A stretch of DNA of 64,000 bases from the NCBI GenBank assembly GCA_964017235.1, contig OZ024935.1, positions 93,988,271 to 94,052,270 on the forward strand, written 5' to 3'. This stretch comes from Sabellastarte sp. h YS-2021 (Eukaryota > Annelida > Polychaeta > Sabellida > Sabellidae). The position numbers and the translations under genes are program-made. The notes under the pieces were generated by a model. It had not been told where the DNA came from, did no database searches, and saw only the letters and a program-made list of their open reading frames with translations. Below are positions 37,001-49,000 of this stretch, piece after piece (positions within the stretch are counted from its first letter, which is position 1; the number at the start of each line of letters is the position of its first letter).

Positions 37001-40000
37001 TGCTAAAATCTTGCCTCTTTGGAAAGTCTTCACCCCATTGCTTAAAAATTTACCTGGCATGTCTATGGTTTCAGCTCTGCTATGTCTATGAAATACTGAT
37101 TACTAAATTGGGTTCTGGTGCTGCACCTTATAGTCTCCCTTGTAGAGAGGGATTAAGCTCTATAAAATCTATAATAGAACAGAACAGAATGACTGCGCAA
37201 ACATTTTTTTCCAAAATAAACAAAACTGTTTTATAAAGAATAATATTTTACATACCTGCAATGATATATTCATCACGGTTCGTTTCTGCATGGTCAACCT
37301 TTCCTAAGATTAGTTCTTCAGCAGGAATTTCTGGCTTTATGTTTTCCAGAAACTAATTTATGTCGCAAAAAATAAAAAGTATCATTTAATAGAGAAATGA
37401 AAGCAACATATATGAAATTAAAATTTTAGGAGCCGCCAACAAAAAGACAGTTATAACGGATCCAACTTTACAAATGGATTTAGTAGCATATGGGACTTAA
37501 TTAAATATACAGTCTAGGGAAAAAGTCTAGGGACAAAGGCCGTGTTTTCTTTCATATGATAACACAGATAATATATCCAGAGTATATTTTTGGTAACCTT
37601 AACCATACAATACCTAACATAATTAGTATCCCAATTTCATCTTATTATTACAAATGAAAGAGAAGTGCTGGTATAGTACAGACCTCTGCCAGGGAGAATT
37701 TCTGAAAATTTGGGATTTTTTGGGTATCGGGAACATGATTCAGATATTTCCCAAACTGTTTCACACTGGAAACCAAATACGTACACTGAAATATATTGTG
37801 GAAAAAATATATTCATTCCTTGCATCCATCAGGAGGTTTTGTTTTTGGTGCATTTGTTCTTTTATTTGTGTTTGCAATTACTCTAACAGTAACTGGAGAT
37901 TATGTTTCAATGCAATGTATTCCCAGACTCGACATCCCCAATCATTTTGTAGTCATAAACACTTTACCCTAATCAACTACCAGTGCTTACCTACTCAGCC
38001 ATGGACTTAGATTTGCAAAAGCAACCAAAATTAGAGTTTACAAGTTAAAAACAGCAAAAACAAAGCATCCCAATGAGTATCAATGATTTTGTAGAAATGA
38101 CCATCTTTCTGTGTTTGATATGTTTTTCCTTTTATGCCAAAATGAAAGGTTTCGTGGATGAATCTGTTATTTTTTCTTGTATGCAGAAATTCAAGATGGC
38201 CACCAAAAATGTCAAGAAAATGATTTTTGTAAAATTTGCCAGTTGACTTTACTGATACCCTGGGGATCAAACATTCCGTCCAAATTGCTCTCACACCATT
38301 TCTGAGACAAATACGTTTTTGCATGTTACGCAGAAATTCAAGGTGGCCACCTAAATTGGCAGGAATTTTGAAAAAAGTCGCTAGTTTACTCTGCACATAC
38401 CTTGGGAGTTAAACATTTTGTCGAAATCACTCTATCTCGCATCGTTTCTGAGATAAATATGCTTTTTTTTGCATTTTATGCAGAAAATTAAGATGGCAGC
38501 TAAAATGGGGGTAAATGATTTTTGCGAAGAGCCACCAATTGACTCTGCAGATACCCTGGTGGGTTTAAAATTTTGCCAAAATAGCTCTATGTCATACCGT
38601 TTGCAAGACAAATGTGTTTTTACATTTTACGCAGAAATTCAAGATGGCTGCCAAAAATGGGGGGAAATGAGCTTCAGATTTCCAGATTATAGGTTATTTT
38701 GAAGAATATTTTTTTCACCTATTTTGTAATGTACCTACTCACTCACGTCTATTAATCAAGGCAGTTATGGCTGTTAACCTATTATTTTTTTTTATTTTCC
38801 TAATTTTCCTGAGTTCCAAGGATTAAATACCTACTTACTATTCAGTATTCATTTTTAAATCGTTCAATTTACTACTTGTACTACTTGTGCCTAGATCCCT
38901 CTAGTAACTCCTTATACCTAAAGAAAAAACATTAACATATACTGGAAATTAACATTAAAGGAATCATCATTTAAAATTGTAATATCATTTGTGAACCGAA
39001 AATTGATGCAATGAAGAAAGAGCAAGGCACATTCAAATTCTGTCAAAATATCTTGACTCAACTTCCAATTAGAAGTTCTGTTAACAGAATTTGAAATTCT
39101 GTCAGATTTGAACTTCTGTCACAACATATATTTCAGCCAGAGGATAATCTGTCAGAGCCAAAAACATAAAAAATTTCTACTTTCACTTCTACTCTGAAAC
39201 TCAAAACACACAGTCAGCTGACACAGAGCCCATTCATGGGCACCGATGGCTTGTTTATGTGAATAAGGTTTGACCAAAGGAAGAAATGATTTAATTTATT
39301 TTAAGATCTGGATAACATTCAGGATACAAAAAAAAGATCCATTATTTTCAAATATGTTGTGCCTACTGGGGCTTTGCACTGTACAAGTGATTTCTAGTCT
39401 ATTTTATATTACAGTATATCAGTATGTACAACAAATACAATCCACCCTCTGTACAAGTACAATGGTATGTAAATATCATGTTTGTTTTGATAAGATCTAG
39501 AGGCATGGTTGAGAGTAATTCCAGTGACATGTGTGGTTTTTATCTGTGGCTGAAATCCAGCCATTATCCAACACTTTTTCTCTAGACTGTATATAAAAAC
39601 CCAGATAATTAAGCCTTGGATTCAACATAGTACATATTCACTTCATTTATTTTGTGGTTTTACATCACTTTCAACACAACATAGGTCATATTATGATGGA
39701 CAATTTCGTGGGAAGAGGAAACCAGTACATACAGTTGGTCAAGGTTCTGTACTGTAAACTGCTGGTCAGGGCCACAGTGGCTGAGTGGTAATACTCTCGC
39801 CTCCCACCTCTGAGGCCGGGGTTCGGTTCCCGGCATGGCCTCAAATGGGAAAGCTGGTAGTTACTTGTCGTTGGTCGGCAGTTTACAGTACAGAACCCTG
39901 ACAAACTGTATGTACTGGTTTCCTCTGCCCTTCCAACTACCCATCGTGATATGACCTGTACAGTGTTGAAAGCGATGTAAAACCCCAAATAAAAATAAAA

Positions 40001-43000
40001 GTAAACTGCTGCTCATTGATAAACAACTACCAACTTTCTCATGTAAGGTCCAGGGTTTGAACTGCAGCCCTCAGAGGTGAGAGGCATGCGTGTTAGCACT
40101 CTGCCACAATGGCCCCCTCATCATGGAAGTTAATTTTCCAGGCTGTATTATTTACTAAATCTACTTTTGAATAAATACAAACGATTCTAAAATAACCAGA
40201 CTTTAATGACCCACTTACATTGTACTGTTTAGCAACTTCTGTTTGAAATGTTTCAGATTTCACAAACGATTCAATGTCTTTCTCCTGCACAAATGTCTTC
40301 CCAATTTCATACAATTCATGGAGAGAATGGTACAAAAACACATACTGCTCCTGTAAAAAAACAAATAAAATCAAAATAAAATAATAAATCCATAACCAGG
40401 TGGATTTGACACATCTCAGTAAAAACTAATCTAAAACATTATCAGCAAATGTCCACTGGCTATGTAATTTTCTTAAATATAACTGGCTGGTATATTTAAT
40501 ATATATGTTACAGGCAATCTGTGTAACCAGGTATTATGTGTACAGGGTACATTCTAAAACTCGGACTTCTGTCCAACTTGAAATTCTACTTGGATAAAGC
40601 GGAGATAGCGGTGAGTGGGGGGAGGAGTTGGCCAACAGTGACTGTCTGAGGCAAGCAGCGATGGCCACGATGTATATTTATATTTATTATTTTTATATTT
40701 ATTATCAAATATTGCTGTAACCCCCAGCTTGAGCCTCACTTTTATCCAGTACCAATATATTTTGCACAGAAAAGCCATCACAGCTGGCTACTGTTAATTT
40801 GAGAGAAAGTGAGGCTCCAGATGGGGGTTTTCTAGCAATGTTTCATAAACTAGCAGAGATCCCATCGTGGAGTTGTAGACAAATATTCAGCATACGCTAT
40901 TGGGGTAACATGAGGCTCCAGACGTAGGTTTTTTAACAATATTTTATAAATATACAGACATCATGGCCATCGCCGCTTTCCTTGGACAATAAACTGCTGG
41001 CCATGTACCTTTTCTCATTGTCGCAATCCTGCACCACCTCCCCATTTCCAAGTTGGACAGAAATGAGAAAACATGGATACTTTATTAATAAAAAAGACAT
41101 CCTGGCCATTGCTGTCCCCCCAATCACTGCTATCGCTGCTTTACTTGGACTGTCCCACCTAACGCTGCTTGTTATGTAGACCTCATTTCTTCTCCATTAA
41201 AACTAAATGTCGCTGCTACCAGTCCAAGCGGCGATAAAATCGCCACTTTTGTCCATCTTTTAGGAATGCTGACTGCCATTTGAGTGGTATTGGGCTCATA
41301 TCGGCTTTCCTTTCCTTATTTTAGTGTGACCATTAATTTGCATATAATTGCTATTGGTCAAGACTGACCAGCGTTCTGTCATTGGAAAGCAACGAGGACA
41401 CACATAATATTTTCTTCATACAAGTGTCATATGCTGTGGAATACTACACTACTACACTACTACGTGGTGAAACATCGACTGTATGGTTTTCTTTTTATTT
41501 TATTTTAGTATTTTAAGTTTTTATATTTTAACTTTATTTTATACATTCTTGTCCTTGTTATATTGTTACATTGTTTTCCAATGATGCATGATAGTGATTG
41601 ATATTAAATTGTTTGTGTACTGTTCAAGTGTGATTTAATGTTGAATTATATATTATAGTGCTTCATATTAGTATTTTATCTCCATGATTCATTATGTACA
41701 ATTTGAGATCAAATAAGAAAGATACAATTCAACTCCCCGTGCAAATACAAGTAGCAGATGATGATAAATTTTTGACTGATTTATTGCATCACAATTCATC
41801 ATCATTAAACGGCAGTGCCAACATGTTGGATTCTGTTCATGAAAGCTCGGACAGTGAGATTGATTGTGACCCTTTGATCAATGAATCGGATGATGAAACA
41901 CAATCAACTTCTGTGAAAAGTGATAAGAATAATCATTTGGGAGCTGGACGAATCGGCCCTTTGCCAAATCGGCCCTCGGCAAATCGGCCCCCAAAATAAA
42001 ATTACCTGGTCAAATCGGCCCCCTATAAAATAATTTATGGTCAAATCGGCCCCTTATAAAATAATATATGGTCAAATCGGCCCCCATAGATATAGATAAG
42101 TGTACATATGATTTATGTTTTTTCACAACAACCCATATACATTGGGGTTACCAGTGAGATAAATTATAAAATTAATAATAACAATAGTAATAATATTAAT
42201 TACTTGTATTGAATTTTGCAGATATGAACTTAATGCCTATTGTTCTCTTTGATGCCCACAAGGGGGAGATAATTATCCTCTGCATGGACATCAAAAGGAA
42301 CAATCAGCTTTTAATGTCTAATACTGTTTGTTTGTTTAGCTAGTAATCCCTATATTAAACAAATACCAAAGATCACTAAAGTTATAATCCCATCAACAGA
42401 GGCTGTGCAGGCAATGCAACTGCACTGTTAATAATTCTTAGGTTACAAGGGATTGATTGCATTATCCTAACATCTTTCATATGTGTTAATTACACTTAGT
42501 TAAACAACATATAAGCTATTTTCTCTGCTGTCAATAAATATTTATCCACCCATCCAGCCTGATTACAATTAAATGATGCATTTCTTTATAAAAGGCTTCT
42601 TATTTTCTCTAAAAAGATCACAAAAGTTATGATCCCATCTGCAGAGGCTATGCATGTAGTATAATTGCACTTTTAATAATTCTTACATAAACAAGTTTGT
42701 AATGGATATAGGTTAAAAGGGATTAATTACATGATCCAATTAACTTTGATGTGTATCAATGACACCTAGCCAAAGTTCTCACCTTATACATAATTGTAAA
42801 GATTTTAATGCATTACTATTTCAATTAAGGCATGTTGTTTCTGTTGAAAAGGACCCCTTATTTTTCTGTTTTAATAATCCTGAAGAAATATCTTTATCAA
42901 CCCAGTCGAATGCTCTCTGCAGGTCTATAAATAAGTTTTAATTACAAAAGTTTTCAACTGGGGTCCGATTTGTCCAGGGCTGAACTTTCAGGGGGCCGAT

Positions 43001-46000
43001 TTGTCCAGGGCCGACTTTTTAGGGGGCCGATTTGGCAAAGGGCCGATTTGTCTATGATTCAATCATTTTACCCAGTCATCGGATATTACTGATTTCAGCT
43101 CAGAGTTCAAGGTCCAGTCTGTGAAAAATTCTCAATTTTTTTAACAATTGCAAAAATGCGTGATGAAATTGAGAATGGGAATTGTAAAAAGACTTCGTAT
43201 AAAAGCAAAATAAAGGGGGGAAAAGGTGTTTCAAAATCAAAGAAAGTGGTCACAACAAAGTTGAACCAAAAGGCTGATAAACATGATCATAAGCTCACTA
43301 CTCTCGATTCTATCAGGGAGGATGCTATGATTCAATCCAAAGTGGAACAACAATTACAGGAGCTTTCTGAATTGGCTAAGACAGGTACGGTTCAAAAATT
43401 AAAATCACAAAGGGGTGGCCATGTTGAGGTCATGGTAAAAAATAGAATCACATGGCCTCACAAATATGTGCTATCTAGCTTTAACAAAGAGAGAGTTTCA
43501 TACGATCAACTGTCAGTTACACAGTGTGTGGCTGGCGAACCATGAAGGATGAGCCGGATCCGGAAATTAGACAACCTATGCTTAAGTATATGATCTCCTT
43601 CATGGATGATGCAAATTATTTTTTGTGGATTTCGTCCAAAGCCAGCCATGCAGTGTTAACAATCAGTTGTTAGCTACACGTGATACATGGCTCACATGGT
43701 TTATGGTTAGCAGATCAGTTAATACATCTGTTGACCATAGGCCATATGCTGAGGTCTTACAAAGTGGTTGCAAAAGGGCTTCAGTTTTAAGTCGCTCTAA
43801 TCATGTTGGAGTCCATAATGGCAATGGAGGTAATTCAATTTTTACTCCAGGCAATTCAGACAAATCTACAGATTGCGTTCCCTCTAAAAGCGTTCCTGGC
43901 AAACGCAATGTACCGAACTTTGCAAGTAATCACAAAGGGTCAGATTTTAAACGCAATCACAGTGTCAGGGGAGAGCCTCATATGCAAGAGTCATCTATTG
44001 CTGTATGTAATAGATATCAAGCACTGCAATCTTCTGAAGACATTGATCTTTCACATTTGTCTCATCAACATGGCAGTTCTTTGGAAACACAATTGGAAGG
44101 CAATAAAAACAAAACTAGGAAAAAATTGGATCAAAAGCCATGTTACAATAATGCATCTAGTGTGACAAATTCAACATTTTTCAAAGGCAATAAAAACAAA
44201 ACTGGGAGAAATTGGGTGTGGTCACAAAAGATGTAGCAACTAAATGCACCACTGGTCAGAATAAGCATTGTATTTATGCATTCGGGGGCAATAAAACGAA
44301 CCTAGGGCAAAATTGGGTGAGATGCTTGACCAAGGTGCTAATTCCAATCAAGCAGAAGGTCATATAGTAACACTATGCAAATGCATGGAAATCAAGATTC
44401 TTCTCCATGTCATGATTTAATATGCGTGGATGAACAAGACAATGATACGTATGTCAAACTTTATGATGTTGCTAATCCTCCTTGCAAGCGTAAGCATAAT
44501 ATATCTGAATTCACTTATCACAGTAAGTTTCAATCAAATAATTATGCTCATTGTGTTCAACAAAATGGTATGAATTATGGTTTATTACGATTGAATAACC
44601 TTATGGTATATACAGGCGAGGAGGTGATATGGCCAAAGGTTCCTTCTGTTATAGAAGCACATAAGATCATTAGAACTTCGGCTAGACCTAATTTTATGGG
44701 AGCTAGAATCCCTGTAGCCAGTCAATTAAACATTAATGCTTGGAAATCCTATCTTGTGGGATATTGGGATAAGTAAATTGTAGATCTCTTGCAATATGGC
44801 TTTCCTTTGGATTTGATCATTCTAGAATGTTAGAGGGTACCTATGTCAATCATTCTTCTGCTTTAAAGTTTCCAGAACATGTGCACAGTTATATTGAAAC
44901 TGAGATGAAGTATGGAGCTATCTTAGGTCCTTTTAATCATCACCCATTTCAATGTCATGTCTCTCCTTTCTTAACTAGGGAGAAACCGAATTCCAGTAAT
45001 AGAAGAGTCATACTTGATTTGAGTTTTCCAGCAGGTAATGGGTTAATGATGGGGTACCTAAATATAAATATTTGAATACTTATTTTGAATTAAATTACCC
45101 CTCTGTTGATACTGTCGTTAAACAGTCTTAAAGCTCTAGGCACCGAGGCACTTCTGTATAAAATTGACATCAGTTGTGATATATACAGGGCTTCCAGAGA
45201 ATATATATGAGTCCTATAACACTCTTATTAAACTCTTGCAAGATTTAGGCCTAGAAATCAAAGTTGGTTGCACCCACAAGTAGAGCCATATGTTTAGGAA
45301 TTGAAGTTGATACGGTTAATCGAACAGTAAGAATACCTACTGAAAAATTGCTAGAAATTCAAAATATTTGCAAAAAATTTGCTTCAAAAACTAAAGTTTA
45401 AAAAAAAAATCAGTTTCAATCTCTATTGGGTTCCCTCTTTTATATAACAAAATGCGTTAAACTAGCTAGGTTCTTCTTAAACAGAATGCTTCAACTGCAA
45501 CGAGATAATACATCTAGGTCGTTAATTCTTTTATCTCATGAATTTTACAGAGATCTTAACTGGTTCAACACCTTTCTTGTCCAATATAATGGAGTCACTT
45601 TCTTCGATTACAAAAAGCCAGATCATACAGTTTACCTAGATGCATGTCTAACTGGATTTGGAGCAGCATTTGCAAATAAGATCTATACATTACCCATTCC
45701 CCTTGGTTATAAAAATTGCACAATAGTTCACTTGGAAATTTTAAATATTGTGGTCGTATTAAACATTTGGGGTGACATTTGGCAAGATCAAGTTATCGAG
45801 ATTAAATGTGACAATATGCCTGTTGTTGAGGTTCTAAGGTCAGGTAGGGCTAGAGATCCCATACTGGCCACTTGTGCCAGGAATATCTGGTTGTTAACTT
45901 CAATATTTAACATACAGTTAATAGTTAACTATATCCCTGGGGTAAAAAATGAAATGGCAGATCTATTGTCAAGATGGCTGGGTACTATCCCAGAAGAATG

Positions 46001-49000
46001 CATCTGCTGCCTTTGAAAAGCTAAATAGGTGCCTAGATGATGTTAAAGATTGGATGTCCACTAGTATGCTCAAATTGAATCCAGACAAGACCGAGCTTAT
46101 CATCCTTGGTTTGAAGAGACAGCGGGACAAGTTAAAAGCATGTTTTCCAATTGATATCTTGGGCAACTCACTCTGCCCTGCTGATTCAGTAAAAAATCTG
46201 GGTGTGTGGTTTGATTCAGACTTTTCTTTGTCCAAGCATGTTCAGAACGTCTGCAAAAGTTGTTTTGTTAAACTCCGTGATTTCAGACATGTCAGGCGGT
46301 TTCTCACTCATGATGTTTCTGTGCTTGTGGCTAATGCTCTGGTTAGTAGTCGGCTGGATTATTGCAACTCACTTTTCAGGAGCCTCTCCAAGTTCAATCT
46401 ACGCAAGTTGCAGTGCATCCAAAATAGTGCAGCTAGAATTGTATCAAACACCAGTCGATACACCAGTATAACTCCTGTGCTAAAGAAACTGCATTGGCTT
46501 CCTGTTGAACAGCGCACAGTGTTCAAGATGGCCACACTTGTTTGTAAGTATCTTCACACAGGCTTTCCCAGGTACTTTGCTCCATATCTTTCCCCCTACA
46601 ACAGTTCTTATAGCACCAGGAGCAGTCAAAGTGGTGGTAATTTCCTTGTCATTCCAAAGTTCTGCCCATCCGTTCACAAATCTGTCAAGCAGTTTGGTAA
46701 TAGTTTTGCATTTGACGCTCCCGCTATGTGGAATGCTCTCCCTGATGAGATTCGTGCCTCTCCCTCACTGGCCTCCTTCAGAAAGCAGCTCAAAACCTAC
46801 TTGTACACCAAAGCATACCCACGTTAGCCTGGATCATTCCCCTGGTGTTCTCCGTGGTGCTTGACCCCTGCTATGCCCCTGGATACAGAAATTTTGATGT
46901 CTGCTTTTGCTTTGTTGCGCCTTAGAGTCCTCTTATTTGGGGAGATTAAGCGCTATAAAAGTCCAATTAGAATTAGAATTAGTACTGAATCACAAATGTG
47001 TAGATTATATTTCTTAGTTCCTAATTATCAATGGATGCCAGTACATCTGGACCATACAAGTCTGAACGAGAATGTCTAACACATTCTTTCTATTGCAGAT
47101 ACATCGGCACATCCTTCCCAGTTTGCAGCCTCAGCCTTGGATAGGCTAAAGAAAGGTTTTAGGCCAGCCACATGGCTGCAGTACAATAGGATGTTTACAC
47201 AGTTCATAGCATTCTTAGAAATTGAGAACATTCCACTTCTACAGGTGAACACTGTTGTTTTGCTTTCTTTTATGGAATTCTGTTATCAATGTGGTCTCTC
47301 TCAGGCTAATATCTCAAATGATTTATCAGCAATCAGGACACTGTTTATAGTTTATGGATTAAATACAGAGCCTTTCAAAGATGATAGATTGCCTTTGTAC
47401 ATAAAATCTCTGAAGATAAATGCAGCTTTCAAACCAAGAATGTCAAAAATCGTGTCCATTGACATGTTGCATCAGATTCTTCAAGTTTGTAGTCAAATGC
47501 AGTTTTCAGTAGTATACAAAGCATTGTATATATTTTGTGTCTTATCTTTCATGAGACTTTCTAATGTTTTGCCTCACTCTTCCTCTAATTTTGATGTAAC
47601 AAGGCATTTGACCTGTTGGGATGTCATTTTTGGTCAGCAGGTGTGCACAGATATAGTAAAATGGTCTAAACGTTACAGAATCGCAAAGAAACTACTACCA
47701 TAGCACTTCCAGTCTTGGGTTCTACAAGATTATGTCCTGTGTCAGCATCGAAATGCATGTTTGCTCAGGTTCCTGCTTCCCAGAAATTAGTGTATAGGCA
47801 GGGTTTGTTAGTTCCACTAGCAGATTCTGCTGCAAGGAAGCATTTGAAGTCAGTATCTGCCATGCTCAATATATCTCCTCATTTAACTTTTCACAGTTTT
47901 AGGAGATCTGCCAGGACTTGGGCGTTTCAGAATAGAGTGTCTTTGCAAGAAATTATGAAGCATGGCACCTGGTCATCAAATGCAGTGTCTTCCCGGGTCT
48001 CCCATACTTTCCAGAACCATCTTTTCCTTTAGCTTGGCATTTGGCACCTTATTTTGCATATTTTACATTTTTCATGGTGCAAAAATATACAATAGAACTC
48101 ATTTTCACACTAAGCCATGTCTTTCTGCTTGAAGTTTAAGTAAATTGCTAGTACTATACATGGCGGCTCTGCCACCTATTAATTGGGCAGTTTGTTCAAA
48201 AATTCTGTAAAATTTATATTCGGTACTTGCTTCGGGTAAGCACATTTTCATTTGTCCACCCGACTTTTCACTGGGTTTATAAGGAAACTTGGGGTTTGTA
48301 AATTATTATATTTTCGGGGAGGCTTAGGTCTACACTGTGTTTGTCTCAGTGACAGGGTTTTAAAAATTACATATATATATATATATATGTGCACATATTC
48401 ACAATGTGCTCATACATATTGGCCATACTGTTATTGTCACCAGATTAATGGCCTTGTTGTCATCTTTTCTTAGACTGAATTTTACATTCAAAATTTTGGC
48501 TCTCGGGTTAGCATATTTTGTTCACCCGATCGAGGCCTCAGTAATTTTTGGCAACTTGGGGGCTTAAGTGTTTTGGGTGGATGTTATGTTATGTATGGCT
48601 TGTCTGTTCATTATAACAGATGTTATGATAAAATAAAAAATAACATTTGATATGTTGTGTTAAAATAAAATTTATAAATAAAATAAATATAATTCATTAT
48701 AATAATAAATTTATATATCCCATATTATTTTTCATTGTCTTGGGAAAGGAGAGGTTGAAAATGGTACCACAATTCAGTCATTTCACAAAATGCCTAAACA
48801 GTTCAGGCATTTCACGAAATGCCTTGGCATTTCACGTAATGACTGAAAATGAGCTCTAGGCATTAAACGTAATGAACACAGTTTTCAATCATGTTTCTTG
48901 ATTATTCGTAAATTATGTTTATATTATATAGTTTTATCCTGTTTATTGTGTATTTTAGAGAATATACTTTATATTATTTTATGAACAACTTTAGTTAAAA

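Larger units (their letters stand above)
41690..48036 (+). mobile_element. DIRS-type tyrosine recombinase retroelement, decayed, with two insertions
   Basis: In order: gag-like ORF, RT plus RNase H, and a tyrosine recombinase, the DIRS layout; no DDE integrase or protease. Interrupted by a DNA element at 41947-43052 and an L2/CR1-like LINE at about 45985-46982. The reverse transcriptase palm core is deleted. Termini were not established; imperfect direct repeats lie downstream at 48215-48335 and 48490-48580. Located in the 9.7-kb RPTP intron between 40350 and 50017. Confidence 0.88.
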
